Shown piece by piece: positions 26,430 through 34,455 of a stretch of 64,000 nt of DNA. Each line of letters begins with the position of its first letter. Positions within the stretch are counted from its first letter, which is position 1. Origin of the DNA: CALROG01 sp943369755 (GTDB lineage Bacteria; Pseudomonadota; Gammaproteobacteria; Burkholderiales; Burkholderiaceae_C); contig CALROG020000006.1 in assembly GCA_943369755.1 (NCBI GenBank), forward strand, positions 76,354 through 140,353, given 5' to 3'. Position numbers and translations under genes: made by a program. The notes beneath the pieces were generated by a model, which made no database searches, had not been told where the DNA came from, and worked only from the letters and a program-made list of their open reading frames with translations.

Positions 26430-26948
26430 TCAGTCGAGTCGGCGCTTGAGGCGAATTTCTTCAAGTTTGACACCGCCCACCGTGGTCGTCCGTGCGGTGT
26501 TCAGCTCGCGCTTGAAGCCGGCCAGCTCGTAAAAGCGCAGGGCGCGCTCGTTGCGCAACAGCACCCACAGCGTGACTTCGGTGCAGCCTTCTTCAATCAG
26601 GCCTTCGCGGGCGGCGTCCCACAGGGCCAGCCCGGCCCCTTTGTCCCATTGGTCAGGGTGCACATACAGCGCCCAGATTTCACCGGTGGTGGCCTTGGAC
26701 TTCGGGTCCCGCGAGCGGTCATAGCCGACAAAGCCCACAATGCCGGCGGCGTCGTTGGCCACCAGCACTTGCGGCTCGGCAAACTCAATGGCTTCGCGCC
26801 ACAACGGCAGGCGCTTTTCGGCCGTCAGGCCACTCAGGTGTTCGTCAGGCATCAGGCCCTGGTAGGCGGTCTGCCAGGCGATAACGTGGATTTCGGCAAT
26901 GGCGCGGGCGTCGCTCTTGGCGGCACGGCGCACGGTGTGACTGGACAT
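26430..26948 (-). CDS. GNAT-family N-acetyltransferase
   Basis: A 172-residue protein. AIAEIHVIAWQTAYQGLMPDEHL is the N-terminal strand-helix region common to RimI-like GNATs. EIWALYVHPDQWDKGAGLALWDAA contains the acetyl-CoA pyrophosphate loop (usually Q/R-x-x-G-x-G/A), here slightly divergent. VTLWVLLRNERALRFYELAGF is the motif B helix. It transfers acetyl groups to an unknown amine. It is first in a three-gene minus-strand unit. Confidence 0.9.
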   Translation of the reverse strand: MSSHTVRRAAKSDARAIAEIHVIAWQTAYQGLMPDEHLSGLTAEKRLPLWREAIEFAEPQVLVANDAAGIVGFVGYDRSRDPKSKATTGEIWALYVHPDQWDKGAGLALWDAAREGLIEEGCTEVTLWVLLRNERALRFYELAGFKRELNTARTTTVGGVKLEEIRLKRRLD

Positions 26949-27015
26949 GGTTGGCGTGTGGATAGCGGTTCAGGAAATGGGCGACCGGCCTGCATTGTCG
27001 CCCGGGGGCGTGATT

Positions 27016-27357
27016 ATGATGGCCGCGCCAGCCATGACCGCCACCGCCCCCACCCCTGCTCCCATGCCGCGACCCGGCTTCCAGGCCCGGCTCGCCCCTG
27101 GCGGCCAGACTTTCGACGCCCCTGTCGACCTGCCCTTGCTGATGGCCGCCGAAGCGGCGGGGCTGCTGCTGCCAAGCTCGTGCCGCAACGGTACCTGCCG
27201 CACCTGCATCTGCCAGCTCGCTGCAGGCCAGGTGAGTTACCGGATTGAATGGCCCGGCCTGAGTGCCCAGGAAAAGGCCGACAGCTTCATCCTGCCGTGC
27301 GTGGCTTACCCCCAAAGCGACGTGGTGCTGCTCGCCAGCCCGTCCGATTCGCTATAA
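27016..27357 (+). CDS. 2Fe-2S ferredoxin
   Basis: A small plant-type ferredoxin of about 113 residues. LLPSSCRNGTCRTCICQL gives C-x4-C-x2-C and ILPCVAYP the fourth Cys. It transfers electrons to an oxygenase or reductase partner not present here. The start is uncertain between ATGs at 27016, 27019 and 27034. The final Leu codon and the TAA stop (CTA TAA) come from the leading GCTATAAA of a dispersed repeat, so the end of the protein has been remodelled by the element. Confidence 0.85.
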   Translation: MMAAPAMTATAPTPAPMPRPGFQARLAPGGQTFDAPVDLPLLMAAEAAGLLLPSSCRNGTCRTCICQLAAGQVSYRIEWPGLSAQEKADSFILPCVAYPQSDVVLLASPSDSL

Positions 27358-27398
27358 ATTTCATAGTGGCTCACGCTGCTAGTACGCGGGCTACAGCC
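27351..27398 (+). repeat. Dispersed element, copy C
   Basis: GCTATAAATTTCATAGTGGC, then TCACGCTGCTAGTACGCGGG and CTACAGCCGTTTTTATCGG. It begins inside the ferredoxin gene's last codons and supplies its TAA stop. The CTACAGCC-G-TTTTT ending makes an intrinsic-terminator-like 3' end. Confidence 0.9.
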
Positions 27399-27448
27399 GT
27401 TTTTATCGGTTTTCAGGGGCTGCAACCGGGTGCGGGGCACGCGTCAGC

Positions 27449-27868
27449 GTGGCTTCAGTCTCGGCGTTTAACATGCTTGCAATGCAAAGTGCCGAACCGG
27501 CTCCCGCCCTTGAGTCTGCTCAACCGGCCTCCCCACCTGTCAAGACCGGCCCACAGGCCTGGCTGCTCGCCGTGGGGTCGGCCGCGCTGTGGCAAATCGA
27601 CCCGGCCCTGATCGAGCTGGGCGAACTGGCGTGTTCGGTGGCTTGTGCTTCGACCCAGGGTGCGGCGCGCGATGCCGTCAACCAACTGCACGACCAGGCG
27701 GCCATGCTGCGCAAGCGCCTTGCCCCCATGGGCGCACGCCATGTGGACCGGGTAGTGCGCCGCGCCGAGCGCGCCAGCGGCAGCGTGCTGGATAAACGCG
27801 CCCGGCTTCACGAGCTGCAGTCCAGTTGGGACGATCTGATGACCTGCCTGCGGCTTATCCGCAAGTAA
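27449..27868 (+). CDS. Hypothetical protein
   Basis: Up to 139 residues from a GTG at 27449; ATGs at 27473 and 27482 are alternatives. No family is recognised. The second half is helical and basic (HDQAAMLRKRLAPMGARHVD, RVVRRAERASGSVLDKRARL). It ends 75 bases before the YHYH lipoprotein gene but has a separate leader, so it need not be in that operon. Confidence 0.55.
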   Translation: MASVSAFNMLAMQSAEPAPALESAQPASPPVKTGPQAWLLAVGSAALWQIDPALIELGELACSVACASTQGAARDAVNQLHDQAAMLRKRLAPMGARHVDRVVRRAERASGSVLDKRARLHELQSSWDDLMTCLRLIRK

Positions 27869-27942
27869 GCCCGGTACCGGGCGAATTCAAAATTCCTCCA
27901 TATTTGCGTTCATAGAATGGTTCCATCGTCAGGAGCCATGCC

Positions 27943-29568
27943 ATGAAACGCCTCACTCACCTGCTTTCATTTGTACTGCTGGGCCTGCTGCTGGCCTCTT
28001 GCGGCGGCGGCTCGGCTGACGCCCCGGCGCTGCCATCGCCCCAGACGGCGGTGGTCGAAACCACCCAGTGCGACGACCCCACTGGCGCCAGCGCCCAACT
28101 GGTCAATGGCCAGTGCCTGCGGGCTTCAAACGCGCTGCGCGCCGCCCAGGCACCGCAGGCCACGGCAACCATTGACGCCACCGCCCTTTTCAACTGGGCC
28201 GAACTAACCTACCCGCAGTTCTTTCCGACCCGAAACAGCAACCTCACCGCAGCGCCCTACACCTACCGGGTGTACGCCGGTGCCTCGGGGCCCACCTACC
28301 TCGGTGTGGCTGGTGACGGCGTGTTTGTACTTGGCCCCACGATCAGCGGCAACCAACTGGCCTATGTGGGCAGCCTGGCCACTTTCAGTTGCCTGGTGGT
28401 GCCGGCCAACTGTGTCGTGCCGGGCGCGCCCACCATCGGCGTGGCCACAGCGGGCAACGCCAGCGCAGCCATCAACTTCACCGCCCCTGCCAGCAGCGGC
28501 GGCGCGGCCATCAGCAGCTATACCGCAGCCTGCGTGGCGCTGGGCTCCACCCGCACCGCCACCGGCGTGACAACGCCCATCACCGTGCTCGGGCTGACCA
28601 ACAACGCGCCCTACGGCTGCACCGTCAGCGCAACCAACGCCTACGGCACGGGCTCGCCCTCAGCCGTGGTGTCGGTTACGCCCAGCGGCACGGCCAGCAC
28701 GTCCACACTGGGCGGCACCAGCACGACCGGTGGGACAAGCACAACCGGAACCACCACCGGCAGTTCAGGTACCAGCTCCACCGCTGGCGTGATGTGCAGC
28801 TTCAGCCAGAGCCTGACCAATGCCTTCCTGAACCTGCTGAGCACCGCAGCCATGAGCTGCACCGGCACCACCCGCAACCTGACGGGCAACGGTGTGCCCG
28901 ACCACACGCCTGGCACCTTCCCCAACGCAGGCAACCCCAACAACATTGCCGCCAACAATGTGCGCTTTGCCAACACCACGGAGCCTGCCGTGGTCAGCAG
29001 CAACGGCACGGCGGTGGCCAACACCATCGGTTTTGCCAACAACAGCGTGAAGTTCGACCCGGCCACCGCCGAGAGCTACCAGAACGCCGGCGTCTGGAAG
29101 ATCGAGGCCCTGAACCAGAGCTACTTTGCCTTTGGGGTGGACTCCAGCAACGCCCATGTGCAGCCCGGCGGCATCTATCACTATCACGGCATGCCCGAGG
29201 GCTACATTACCCGCCTGAACAAGGGCACCGCCATGACCCTGGTGGGCTTTGCGGTCGATGGCTTTCCCATCTATGCGCGCTACGGCTACAACACCGCCGC
29301 CAACGCCGCCAGCGGCACCAGGGTCATGACCCCCAGCTACCGCATGAAGACAGCCCCCAGCAGTGGCCGGCCGTCTACCGCCACGGTACCCATGGGCACC
29401 TTTACGCAAGACTACGAATACGTGGCCGGTCTGGGCGACCTGGATGAATGCAATGGCCGCACCGGCGTCACGCCCGAGTTCCCCAACGGCATCTACCACT
29501 ACTACATCACCGACGGCTACCCCTACATCCAGCGCTGCGTGAAGGGCACGGCTGCGTCCACGCGGTAA
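27943..29568 (+). CDS. YHYH-domain lipoprotein with fibronectin-III domain
   Basis: A 541-residue lipoprotein: MKRLTHLLSFVLLGLLLASC ends in a lipobox with Cys20, and the mature part starts CGGGSAD. An FN3 domain covers roughly residues 160-245 (GAPTIGVATAGNASAAINF, TNAYGTGSPS). A Ser/Thr/Gly linker follows, then the YHYH domain with GGIYHYHGMPEGYI near residue 410 and GIYHYYITDGYPY near the C-terminus. The His-rich motif suggests metal binding. The stop lies directly before the GTG of the HupE-like gene. Confidence 0.88.
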   Translation: MKRLTHLLSFVLLGLLLASCGGGSADAPALPSPQTAVVETTQCDDPTGASAQLVNGQCLRASNALRAAQAPQATATIDATALFNWAELTYPQFFPTRNSNLTAAPYTYRVYAGASGPTYLGVAGDGVFVLGPTISGNQLAYVGSLATFSCLVVPANCVVPGAPTIGVATAGNASAAINFTAPASSGGAAISSYTAACVALGSTRTATGVTTPITVLGLTNNAPYGCTVSATNAYGTGSPSAVVSVTPSGTASTSTLGGTSTTGGTSTTGTTTGSSGTSSTAGVMCSFSQSLTNAFLNLLSTAAMSCTGTTRNLTGNGVPDHTPGTFPNAGNPNNIAANNVRFANTTEPAVVSSNGTAVANTIGFANNSVKFDPATAESYQNAGVWKIEALNQSYFAFGVDSSNAHVQPGGIYHYHGMPEGYITRLNKGTAMTLVGFAVDGFPIYARYGYNTAANAASGTRVMTPSYRMKTAPSSGRPSTATVPMGTFTQDYEYVAGLGDLDECNGRTGVTPEFPNGIYHYYITDGYPYIQRCVKGTAASTR

Positions 29569-30657
29569 GTGATGCGCAGCCTGAACCGACTGTGCTGCGC
29601 CGCGGCACTGCTGGCGGTGCTGCTGCCCGCACCCGCAGCAGCGCACCTGATGCCCACCGGCCAGGGCACGCTGCGGGTGGCGGGCAATGAGGTCTATGCC
29701 GTGATCTCAATACCGGTGTCGGTGCTGTCCGGCTTTGACGACAACGGCGACGCCCGCATGAGCCTGGAAGAGTTGAACCGCCATCGCGACGCCTTGCAGC
29801 AACAGGTGTCGCAACGCCTGGACCTGCGTGACGGTGAGCGCCCCGGCACCCCGCTGCTGGCGGACTTGCTGATCCCCCACCTGCACGACCCCAACGCCCC
29901 GCCCAGCACCGACCAACTGGTGGTGATGCGGCGTTACCAGTGGCCCACGCCGCCGCTCAACTTGCGCTTGCAAGCCACTGCGTTTGGCGCAGACGCGCCA
30001 ACCCTGCTGCTGCGCGCCGAGCGCGGGGCGGAGTCTGAGCTGGTGGTGCTGACGGCCAGCTACCCGCAGCATCGCTTTTTTGCCGGGCCCTGGCCTGCCC
30101 TGCTGCGCTTTGTACTGCTGGGGGCCGAACACATCCTGGCGGGCTTTGACCACCTGCTGTTTCTGCTGACGGTGCTGGTTGCGGGCGCGGGCTGGCGCTA
30201 CTGGCTGGCCGTGGTCACCAGCTTTACCGCGGCGCACAGCCTCACGCTTTCGCTCTCGGTGCCGGGCTGGGTCAGCCTGTCGCCCGCCATTGCCGAGCCC
30301 CTGATTGCGGCCAGCATCGTGCTGATGGCATTGGACAACCTGCGCCAGCGCAATGCAGGCCTGGCGCGGCGCAGTGTGCTGGTGTTTGCCTGCGGCCTGG
30401 TGCACGGCCTGGGCTTTGCCACCGCGCTGCAGGAACTGGGCGGCGCGGGCAGCGGCCGCTGGCTCAGCCTGGTGGGCTTCAACCTGGGGGTGGAGGCCGG
30501 GCAACTGCTGTTTGTGGCCAGCCTGCTTGGCGCGGCGGCCCTGTGGCAGCGGCTGCGGCCCGCCAGCAAGCTTGAAGTGGCGTTGCCCGCCGTGTCAATT
30601 GGCGCGGCGGTAGTGGGTGCCGCCGTGTTGATACAGCGCCTGGTAGAGCTGTCATGA
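29569..30657 (+). CDS. HupE/UreJ-like membrane protein with EF-hand-like loop
   Basis: A 362-residue protein; the start is a GTG at 29569 directly followed by an ATG. The signal peptide ends PAPAAA. The exported N-terminal part contains DDNGDARMSLEE, a canonical EF-hand spacing (D-x-N-x-D..S..E). The C-terminal part has about seven helices with GAEHILAGFDHLLFLLT and CGLVHGLGFATA, hallmarks of the HupE/UreJ_2 family linked to nickel, cobalt or copper handling. It is co-transcribed with the YHYH lipoprotein and the pentahaem cytochrome. Confidence 0.88.
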   Translation: MMRSLNRLCCAAALLAVLLPAPAAAHLMPTGQGTLRVAGNEVYAVISIPVSVLSGFDDNGDARMSLEELNRHRDALQQQVSQRLDLRDGERPGTPLLADLLIPHLHDPNAPPSTDQLVVMRRYQWPTPPLNLRLQATAFGADAPTLLLRAERGAESELVVLTASYPQHRFFAGPWPALLRFVLLGAEHILAGFDHLLFLLTVLVAGAGWRYWLAVVTSFTAAHSLTLSLSVPGWVSLSPAIAEPLIAASIVLMALDNLRQRNAGLARRSVLVFACGLVHGLGFATALQELGGAGSGRWLSLVGFNLGVEAGQLLFVASLLGAAALWQRLRPASKLEVALPAVSIGAAVVGAAVLIQRLVELS

Positions 30658-32568
30658 TTGGCTACCGTGAACCCCATCCTCGCCGCCATTGCAGCGCTGG
30701 CCCTTTGGCTGCCGCTATGCACCCGTACCAACGCACAGACCCTTGACGACAGCATCGCCCAGCGCACCCAGGCCTGCACCATTTGCCACGGCAAGCAAGG
30801 CCGCGCCGGGCCAGACGGCTACTACCCGCGGCTGGCGGGCAAGCCGGCCGGGTACCTTTACAACCAGCTACTGAATTTTCGCGATGGCCGCCGCCACTAC
30901 GGGCTGATGACGCGGCTGCTGGAGCCGCTGTCTGACGCCTACCTGCTGGAAATGGCGCAGTACTTTGCCGCGCTGGACGTGCCCTACCCCGCGCCAGCGC
31001 CACAAGCCGCGCCCGCCGATCTGCTGCGCCGTGGCCAACTGCTGGCAACCCAGGGCGACGCCAGCAAGAAGCTGCCAGCTTGCGCCAGCTGCCACGGCAG
31101 CGCCCTGACGGGTGCCCAACCCGCCACCCCCGGCCTGCTGGGCCTGCCGCGCGACTACCTGAGCGCCCAGCTCGGTGCCTGGCGCACCGGCCAGCGCCGG
31201 GCCCACAGCCCCGACTGCATGGCCGACATTGCCCAGCGCCTTGAGCTGGCCGACGTCAACGCCGTGGCGACCTGGCTGGCGGCCCAGCCGGTGCCCGCCA
31301 ACAGCAAGCCCGCCGCCCGGCTGGCCCAACCCGCGCCCTTGCGCTGCGGCACTGCGCCGAGCGCCACCGCGACTGCCGCCGCCGCGGCCCCGCGCAGCGA
31401 GCAGGTGGCCCGCGCCGAGCTGGTCACCCGCGGCGCCTACCTGGCGCGCGCGGGCAACTGCGCCACCTGCCACACCGCACGTGGCGGGGCTGCCTGGGCT
31501 GGTGGCCGTGCGATTGAAACGCCGTTTGGCACGGTCTACGCCGGCAACATCACGCCCGACCGCGCCACCGGCATCGGCGGCTGGAGCGCCAGCGAATTCT
31601 GGCGCGCCCTGCACGAAGGCAAGTCCAGAGACGGGCGCCTGCTCTACCCGGCATTTCCGTACACCAGCTACACGCAGGTCAGCCGCGCTGACGCCGACGC
31701 GCTGTATGCCTACCTCATGAGCCTGCCGCCCGTGGCACAGGCCAACACACCGCATGCGCTGCGCTGGCCCTACAACACGCAAGCCGCGCTGTGGGCCTGG
31801 CGCGCGCTGTACTTCAGCCCCGGCGGCTATGCGCCAGATGCAAAGCAAAGCGCCGAATGGAACCGCGGTGCCTACCTGGTGCGCGGCCTGGGCCATTGCG
31901 CGGCCTGCCACACGGCGCGCAACGCGCTGGGCGCGTCAAGCAACACGCTAGACCTGGCGGGCGGACTGATTCCCGCACAGAACTGGTACGCCCCATCATT
32001 GACTTCTACCAGCGAGGCCGGGGTGACGGACTGGCCGCAGGCAGACATTGCCCGCCTGCTCAAGACCGGCAGCGCGCCCCGCGCCTCGGTGCTGGGGCCC
32101 ATGGCCGAAGTGGTGCAGCACAGCACCCAGCACCTGAGTGATGCAGACCTCAATGCCATGGCCCACTACCTCAAAACCCTGCCCGCCGCACCGGCGCGCC
32201 AATTGGCCGAGCCGCCCGCGCCAAGCGCCAGCATCGCCAGCCGGGGGGCCAAGCTGTATGAACAGCACTGTGCCCAGTGCCACGGCGAGCAAGGCGAAGG
32301 CGTAGCCAACGCCTACCCGCGCCTGGCCGGCAACCGCGCCGTCACTTTGCACAGCAGCGCCAACCTGGTGCAGGTGGTGCTCAACGGCGGCTTTGCGCCC
32401 GCCACACCAGGCAACCCGCGCCCTTATGGCATGCCGCCCTACGTGCTGGTGCTGAACGACGCCGACACCGCGGCCGTGCTCAGCCACATCCGCAACGCCT
32501 GGGGCAACCGCGCCGCGCCGGTGAGCGAGCTTGACGTCAGCCGCCAGCGCAGCAGCGCGCGCCCCTGA
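30658..32568 (+). CDS. Pentahaem cytochrome c (c4-like plus alcohol-DH-like)
   Basis: About 636 residues; starts TTG right after the HupE stop, or GTG at 30667. A signal peptide precedes TNAQTLDDS. Five CxxCH haem sites occur: CTICH (~40), CASCH (~142), CATCH (~268), CAACH (~414) and CAQCH (~538). The first two form a c4/c553-like diheme module; the last three resemble the triheme subunit of membrane alcohol or aldehyde dehydrogenases. It is a periplasmic electron-transfer protein; no dehydrogenase subunit is adjacent. A dispersed repeat lies 12 bases downstream. Confidence 0.9.
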   Translation: MATVNPILAAIAALALWLPLCTRTNAQTLDDSIAQRTQACTICHGKQGRAGPDGYYPRLAGKPAGYLYNQLLNFRDGRRHYGLMTRLLEPLSDAYLLEMAQYFAALDVPYPAPAPQAAPADLLRRGQLLATQGDASKKLPACASCHGSALTGAQPATPGLLGLPRDYLSAQLGAWRTGQRRAHSPDCMADIAQRLELADVNAVATWLAAQPVPANSKPAARLAQPAPLRCGTAPSATATAAAAAPRSEQVARAELVTRGAYLARAGNCATCHTARGGAAWAGGRAIETPFGTVYAGNITPDRATGIGGWSASEFWRALHEGKSRDGRLLYPAFPYTSYTQVSRADADALYAYLMSLPPVAQANTPHALRWPYNTQAALWAWRALYFSPGGYAPDAKQSAEWNRGAYLVRGLGHCAACHTARNALGASSNTLDLAGGLIPAQNWYAPSLTSTSEAGVTDWPQADIARLLKTGSAPRASVLGPMAEVVQHSTQHLSDADLNAMAHYLKTLPAAPARQLAEPPAPSASIASRGAKLYEQHCAQCHGEQGEGVANAYPRLAGNRAVTLHSSANLVQVVLNGGFAPATPGNPRPYGMPPYVLVLNDADTAAVLSHIRNAWGNRAAPVSELDVSRQRSSARP

Positions 32569-32580
32569 GGGCACTGGAAT

Positions 32581-32638
32581 GCTATCGTTTTTATAGTGGC
32601 TCGCGCAATATCTACGCGGGCTACAGGCCGTTTTTATG
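32581..32638 (+). repeat. Dispersed element, copy D
   Basis: GCTATCGTTTTTATAGTGGC, then TCGCGCAATATCTACGCGGG and CTACAGGCCGTTTTTATGC. It lies between the convergent cytochrome and atpE genes. Its trailing TTTTTATGC encodes, on the minus strand, the last Ala codon and TAA stop of atpE. Confidence 0.9.
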
Positions 32639-32873
32639 CAAACGGGTTGGCAAACACGAACATCATGGCCACGCCCACGCCAATCAGGAAGTTGGCGTCA
32701 ATCAGCCCGGCCAGCAGGAACATCTTGGTTTGCAGCGGCTCCATCATCTCGGGCTGGCGCACCGCGCCGTCAATGAAGCGCCCGCCCATCAGGCCAATGC
32801 CCAGGCAGGCACCGATAGCTCCCAGCCCGATGATGAGCCCGCAGGCGATGGCGATGAGTCCGGTGTCTGTCAT
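32634..32873 (-). CDS. atpE: ATP synthase subunit c-like protein (solitary)
   Basis: A 79-residue two-helix protein. LIAIACGLIIGLGAIGACLGIGLM is helix 1 with the GxGxGxG-like packing. ARQPEM corresponds to the loop (VRQPEM here), and FLLAGLIDANFLIGVGVAMM carries the ion-binding Asp of helix 2. It would form the F0 rotor ring. No other atp gene is in the window, so it is a solitary copy away from the usual operon. It ends ANPFA with a stop supplied by a dispersed repeat. The ribosome-binding site is TGGAG. Confidence 0.9.
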   Translation of the reverse strand: MTDTGLIAIACGLIIGLGAIGACLGIGLMGGRFIDGAVRQPEMMEPLQTKMFLLAGLIDANFLIGVGVAMMFVFANPFA

Positions 32874-33028
32874 GAAAATCTCCAGTCGTTGATGAAGTGT
32901 TGATGAACCTTGGCGTTGGGCTCATCTTCTGCGCACTGCGTCATGCGGGCAATTACCTGTGAGGTAACTGCAAAGCTAGCGGCGCGCAGCCACACTTGGG
33001 CCGTCATCCACTCCCGCACGCACACACC

Positions 33029-33325
33029 ATGCACCGCACCCTGATTGTTCTGGTCCTCATCCCCTTTTCTGCGCTGAGCCTGCTGGCGCTGTGGCAGCAC
33101 GGCTACTGGGGCCTGTTCGCCCCCGCCTTGCAAAGCACAGCCGCCGCCCAGGTGCTGGTGGACCTGGTGATCGCGCTCACGCTGTTCACGCTGTGGATGT
33201 GGCGCGACGCCCGCACCACCGGTCGCAACCCCTGGCCCTGGGTTGTGCTCACGCTGGCGGCGGGGTCGTTTGGGCCGTTGTTGTATTTGCTGACGCGCAA
33301 GGGCGCAACGGGGGCCGCGCGCTAG
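33029..33325 (+). CDS. Small membrane protein, DUF2834-like
   Basis: A 98-residue protein from MHRTLIVLVLIPFSALSLLALW. Three hydrophobic segments are visible, the last being WPWVVLTLAAGSFGPLLYLL. LWMWRDARTTGRNPW between segments two and three, and the PLLYL-T-RKG end, match DUF2834 membrane proteins of unknown function. It is convergent with the hicB relic, with 3 bases between their stops. Confidence 0.8.
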   Translation: MHRTLIVLVLIPFSALSLLALWQHGYWGLFAPALQSTAAAQVLVDLVIALTLFTLWMWRDARTTGRNPWPWVVLTLAAGSFGPLLYLLTRKGATGAAR

Positions 33326-33328
33326 GCG

Positions 33329-33610
33329 TCAGGATACGACGCGGACGCGCAGCGCCTCCTGGGCGAGCGTACTGATGCTCTTGCCTTCGGCCTGTGCAGC
33401 AATGGCCAGTTGCTCGTGCATGTCAGGCGGAATCCGCAGGTTGAATTTGCCTGAAAAGTGCCTTCTGGACTCAATGCCTTTTCGGCGCAGACCTTCAGGA
33501 ACACCTGCAAGGACTTCTTGAACTCCGCGCGCAACTCCTTGGGTTTCTTGCCGTAGAAGTCCGCCCCGCCATTGAGCCCGAGAATTCCACCGCGAAAGAG
33601 AGTGTGTGCC
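33329..33610 (-). pseudogene. hicB: HicB-type antitoxin relic, truncated and frameshifted
   Basis: GILGLNGGADFYGKKPKELR and then EFKKSLQVFLKVCAEKALSP follow the HicB partial RNase-H-like fold. After GT the frame must shift by one base to continue SGKFNLRIPPDMHEQLAIAA, then EGKSISTLAQEALRVRVVS and TGA, which is the RHH DNA-binding half. The N-terminus (usually M-x-YKGY..) is lost where the truncated attC of the neighbouring cassette begins. No HicA toxin is seen beside it. It is certainly not functional as a full antitoxin. Confidence 0.75.
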
Positions 33611-33645
33611 GCGCGAAGCACGTCCGAACGAGCAAGGCGTTAGGC
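33600..33645 (-). other. Truncated attC-like site (left half)
   Basis: On the minus strand GCCTAAC (33645-33639) starts 17 bases after the stop of the small secreted-protein gene. It continues GCCTTGCTCGTTCGGAC and GTGC-ttcgcgcg-GCAC, as the left arm and tip of an attC hairpin would. The matching right arm and GTTAGGC core are missing; hicB sequence follows instead. It looks like a cassette 3' end cut by deletion or insertion. Confidence 0.6.
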
Positions 33646-33661
33646 GCAGCTACTCGTGCTG

Positions 33662-34087
33662 CTACCGGGCGGTGGTTCTTGTACATGACATGTACTCGTC
33701 CTGGAGGCGTTGTTCTTCGCCTCTGCGAACGGTCTGTTCCTGAAACGTGAGCGTGCGGCCGCTGTATCGGCGCTGTAGTTCGTCTCCACGGCGGCGAACG
33801 TCGGCCAGGCATTCGTCGATTTTCGCGATGACAGCAGGCGAGGGTTTCGGTGTGTTCGCCCGTGTGCAGTCTTCAAAGCGCTTCGTAATAGCGGCCAGGG
33901 CAGCATATAGATCGTTCGACCATTTCACCGCTGCGGCCGTATCGCCCTTGGCGGGACGCTGAATCGTGAAGTCCCTTTCAACACGACGCTGTTCTGCGTC
34001 AGCTTGGGCAGTGCACTTGTCTTGAGCAGCGCTCGCCACTGGAAGCAGGAGGGCTAGCAGGAGAAGAATCGCGTAATGTGGCGTCAT
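33662..34087 (-). CDS. Small secreted hypothetical protein in an integron-like cassette
   Basis: A 141-residue protein with signal peptide MTPHYAILLLLALLLPVASA and then AQDKCTAQADAEQ. Cysteines in DKCTAQ, EDCTRA, DECLAD and MSCTRT could form two disulfides. The rest is helical and charged. I recognise no family. It is bounded upstream by GTTAGGC (34132-34126) and downstream by GCCTAAC (33645-33639), the arrangement of a gene cassette, and it lies on the minus strand like the other cassettes in the window. Confidence 0.7.
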   Translation of the reverse strand: MTPHYAILLLLALLLPVASAAQDKCTAQADAEQRRVERDFTIQRPAKGDTAAAVKWSNDLYAALAAITKRFEDCTRANTPKPSPAVIAKIDECLADVRRRGDELQRRYSGRTLTFQEQTVRRGEEQRLQDEYMSCTRTTAR

Positions 34088-34125
34088 GACAGTGCTTCAA
34101 AAGGAAGTGAGAAGGCTTTGGCGAA

Positions 34126-34211
34126 GCCTAACAAATGGCGTTTATCAGCCGCGAGACCGTGACACGAGGATGCAAAGGGGCCTCCTTTGCAGCTTATAAA
34201 CCTTGTTGGAC
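34126..34211 (-). other. attC-like recombination site
   Basis: On the minus strand it runs from GTCCAAC (R''-like, RYYYAAC) to GTTAGGC (R'-like, GTTRRRY), 86 bp. Inside are GTTTAT/ATAAAC arms and a perfect TGCAAAGG..CCTTTGCA hairpin. The core GTTAGGC lies 39 bases before the start of the cassette gene, as expected for the preceding cassette's attC. The site is typical in size and symmetry; no integrase gene is in the window. Confidence 0.7.
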
Positions 34212-34455
34212 TGAGCCGCCCGGAGGGCGGCTCAGCGCTATTGGGCAGTGTAAGGTTTTGGGGGCTGATCGGACAACCCTGGCGCACGCGAGCACGAGTT
34301 GCCGCCGGCACGCTTGTCGAGATGGCGAGACCGCGCTTGCGAAAGGCAGCGCCCGTTACCTGTTTGCCCAGCGCTCAGGTCGATGAAAAGCCCGCAGACG
34401 ATGGCAATGAGTCCGGTGTCTGTCATGACAATCTCCAGTCGTTGACACGGCCACA
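34212..34455. other. Gene-free accessory segment with atpE 5' duplicate
   Basis: The interval between the attC and the ABM-like gene. It holds CCGCC-cggagg-GCGG inverted-repeat sequence next to the attC, about 170 bases without recognisable coding content, and then the 65-base copy of the atpE start described separately. The open frame that starts at the copied ATG leaves atpE homology after about 15 codons. Confidence 0.5.
34381..34445 (-). repeat. Partial duplicate of atpE 5' end and ribosome-binding site
   Basis: It matches 32828-32892 at about 60 of 65 positions, in the same orientation. It includes the CTGGAGATT ribosome-binding site, the ATG and the first 15 or so codons (MTDTGLIAI-CGL). 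Beyond this the sequences part. The two copies bracket about 1.5 kb containing the DUF2834 gene, the hicB relic and the cassette. Confidence 0.85.
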
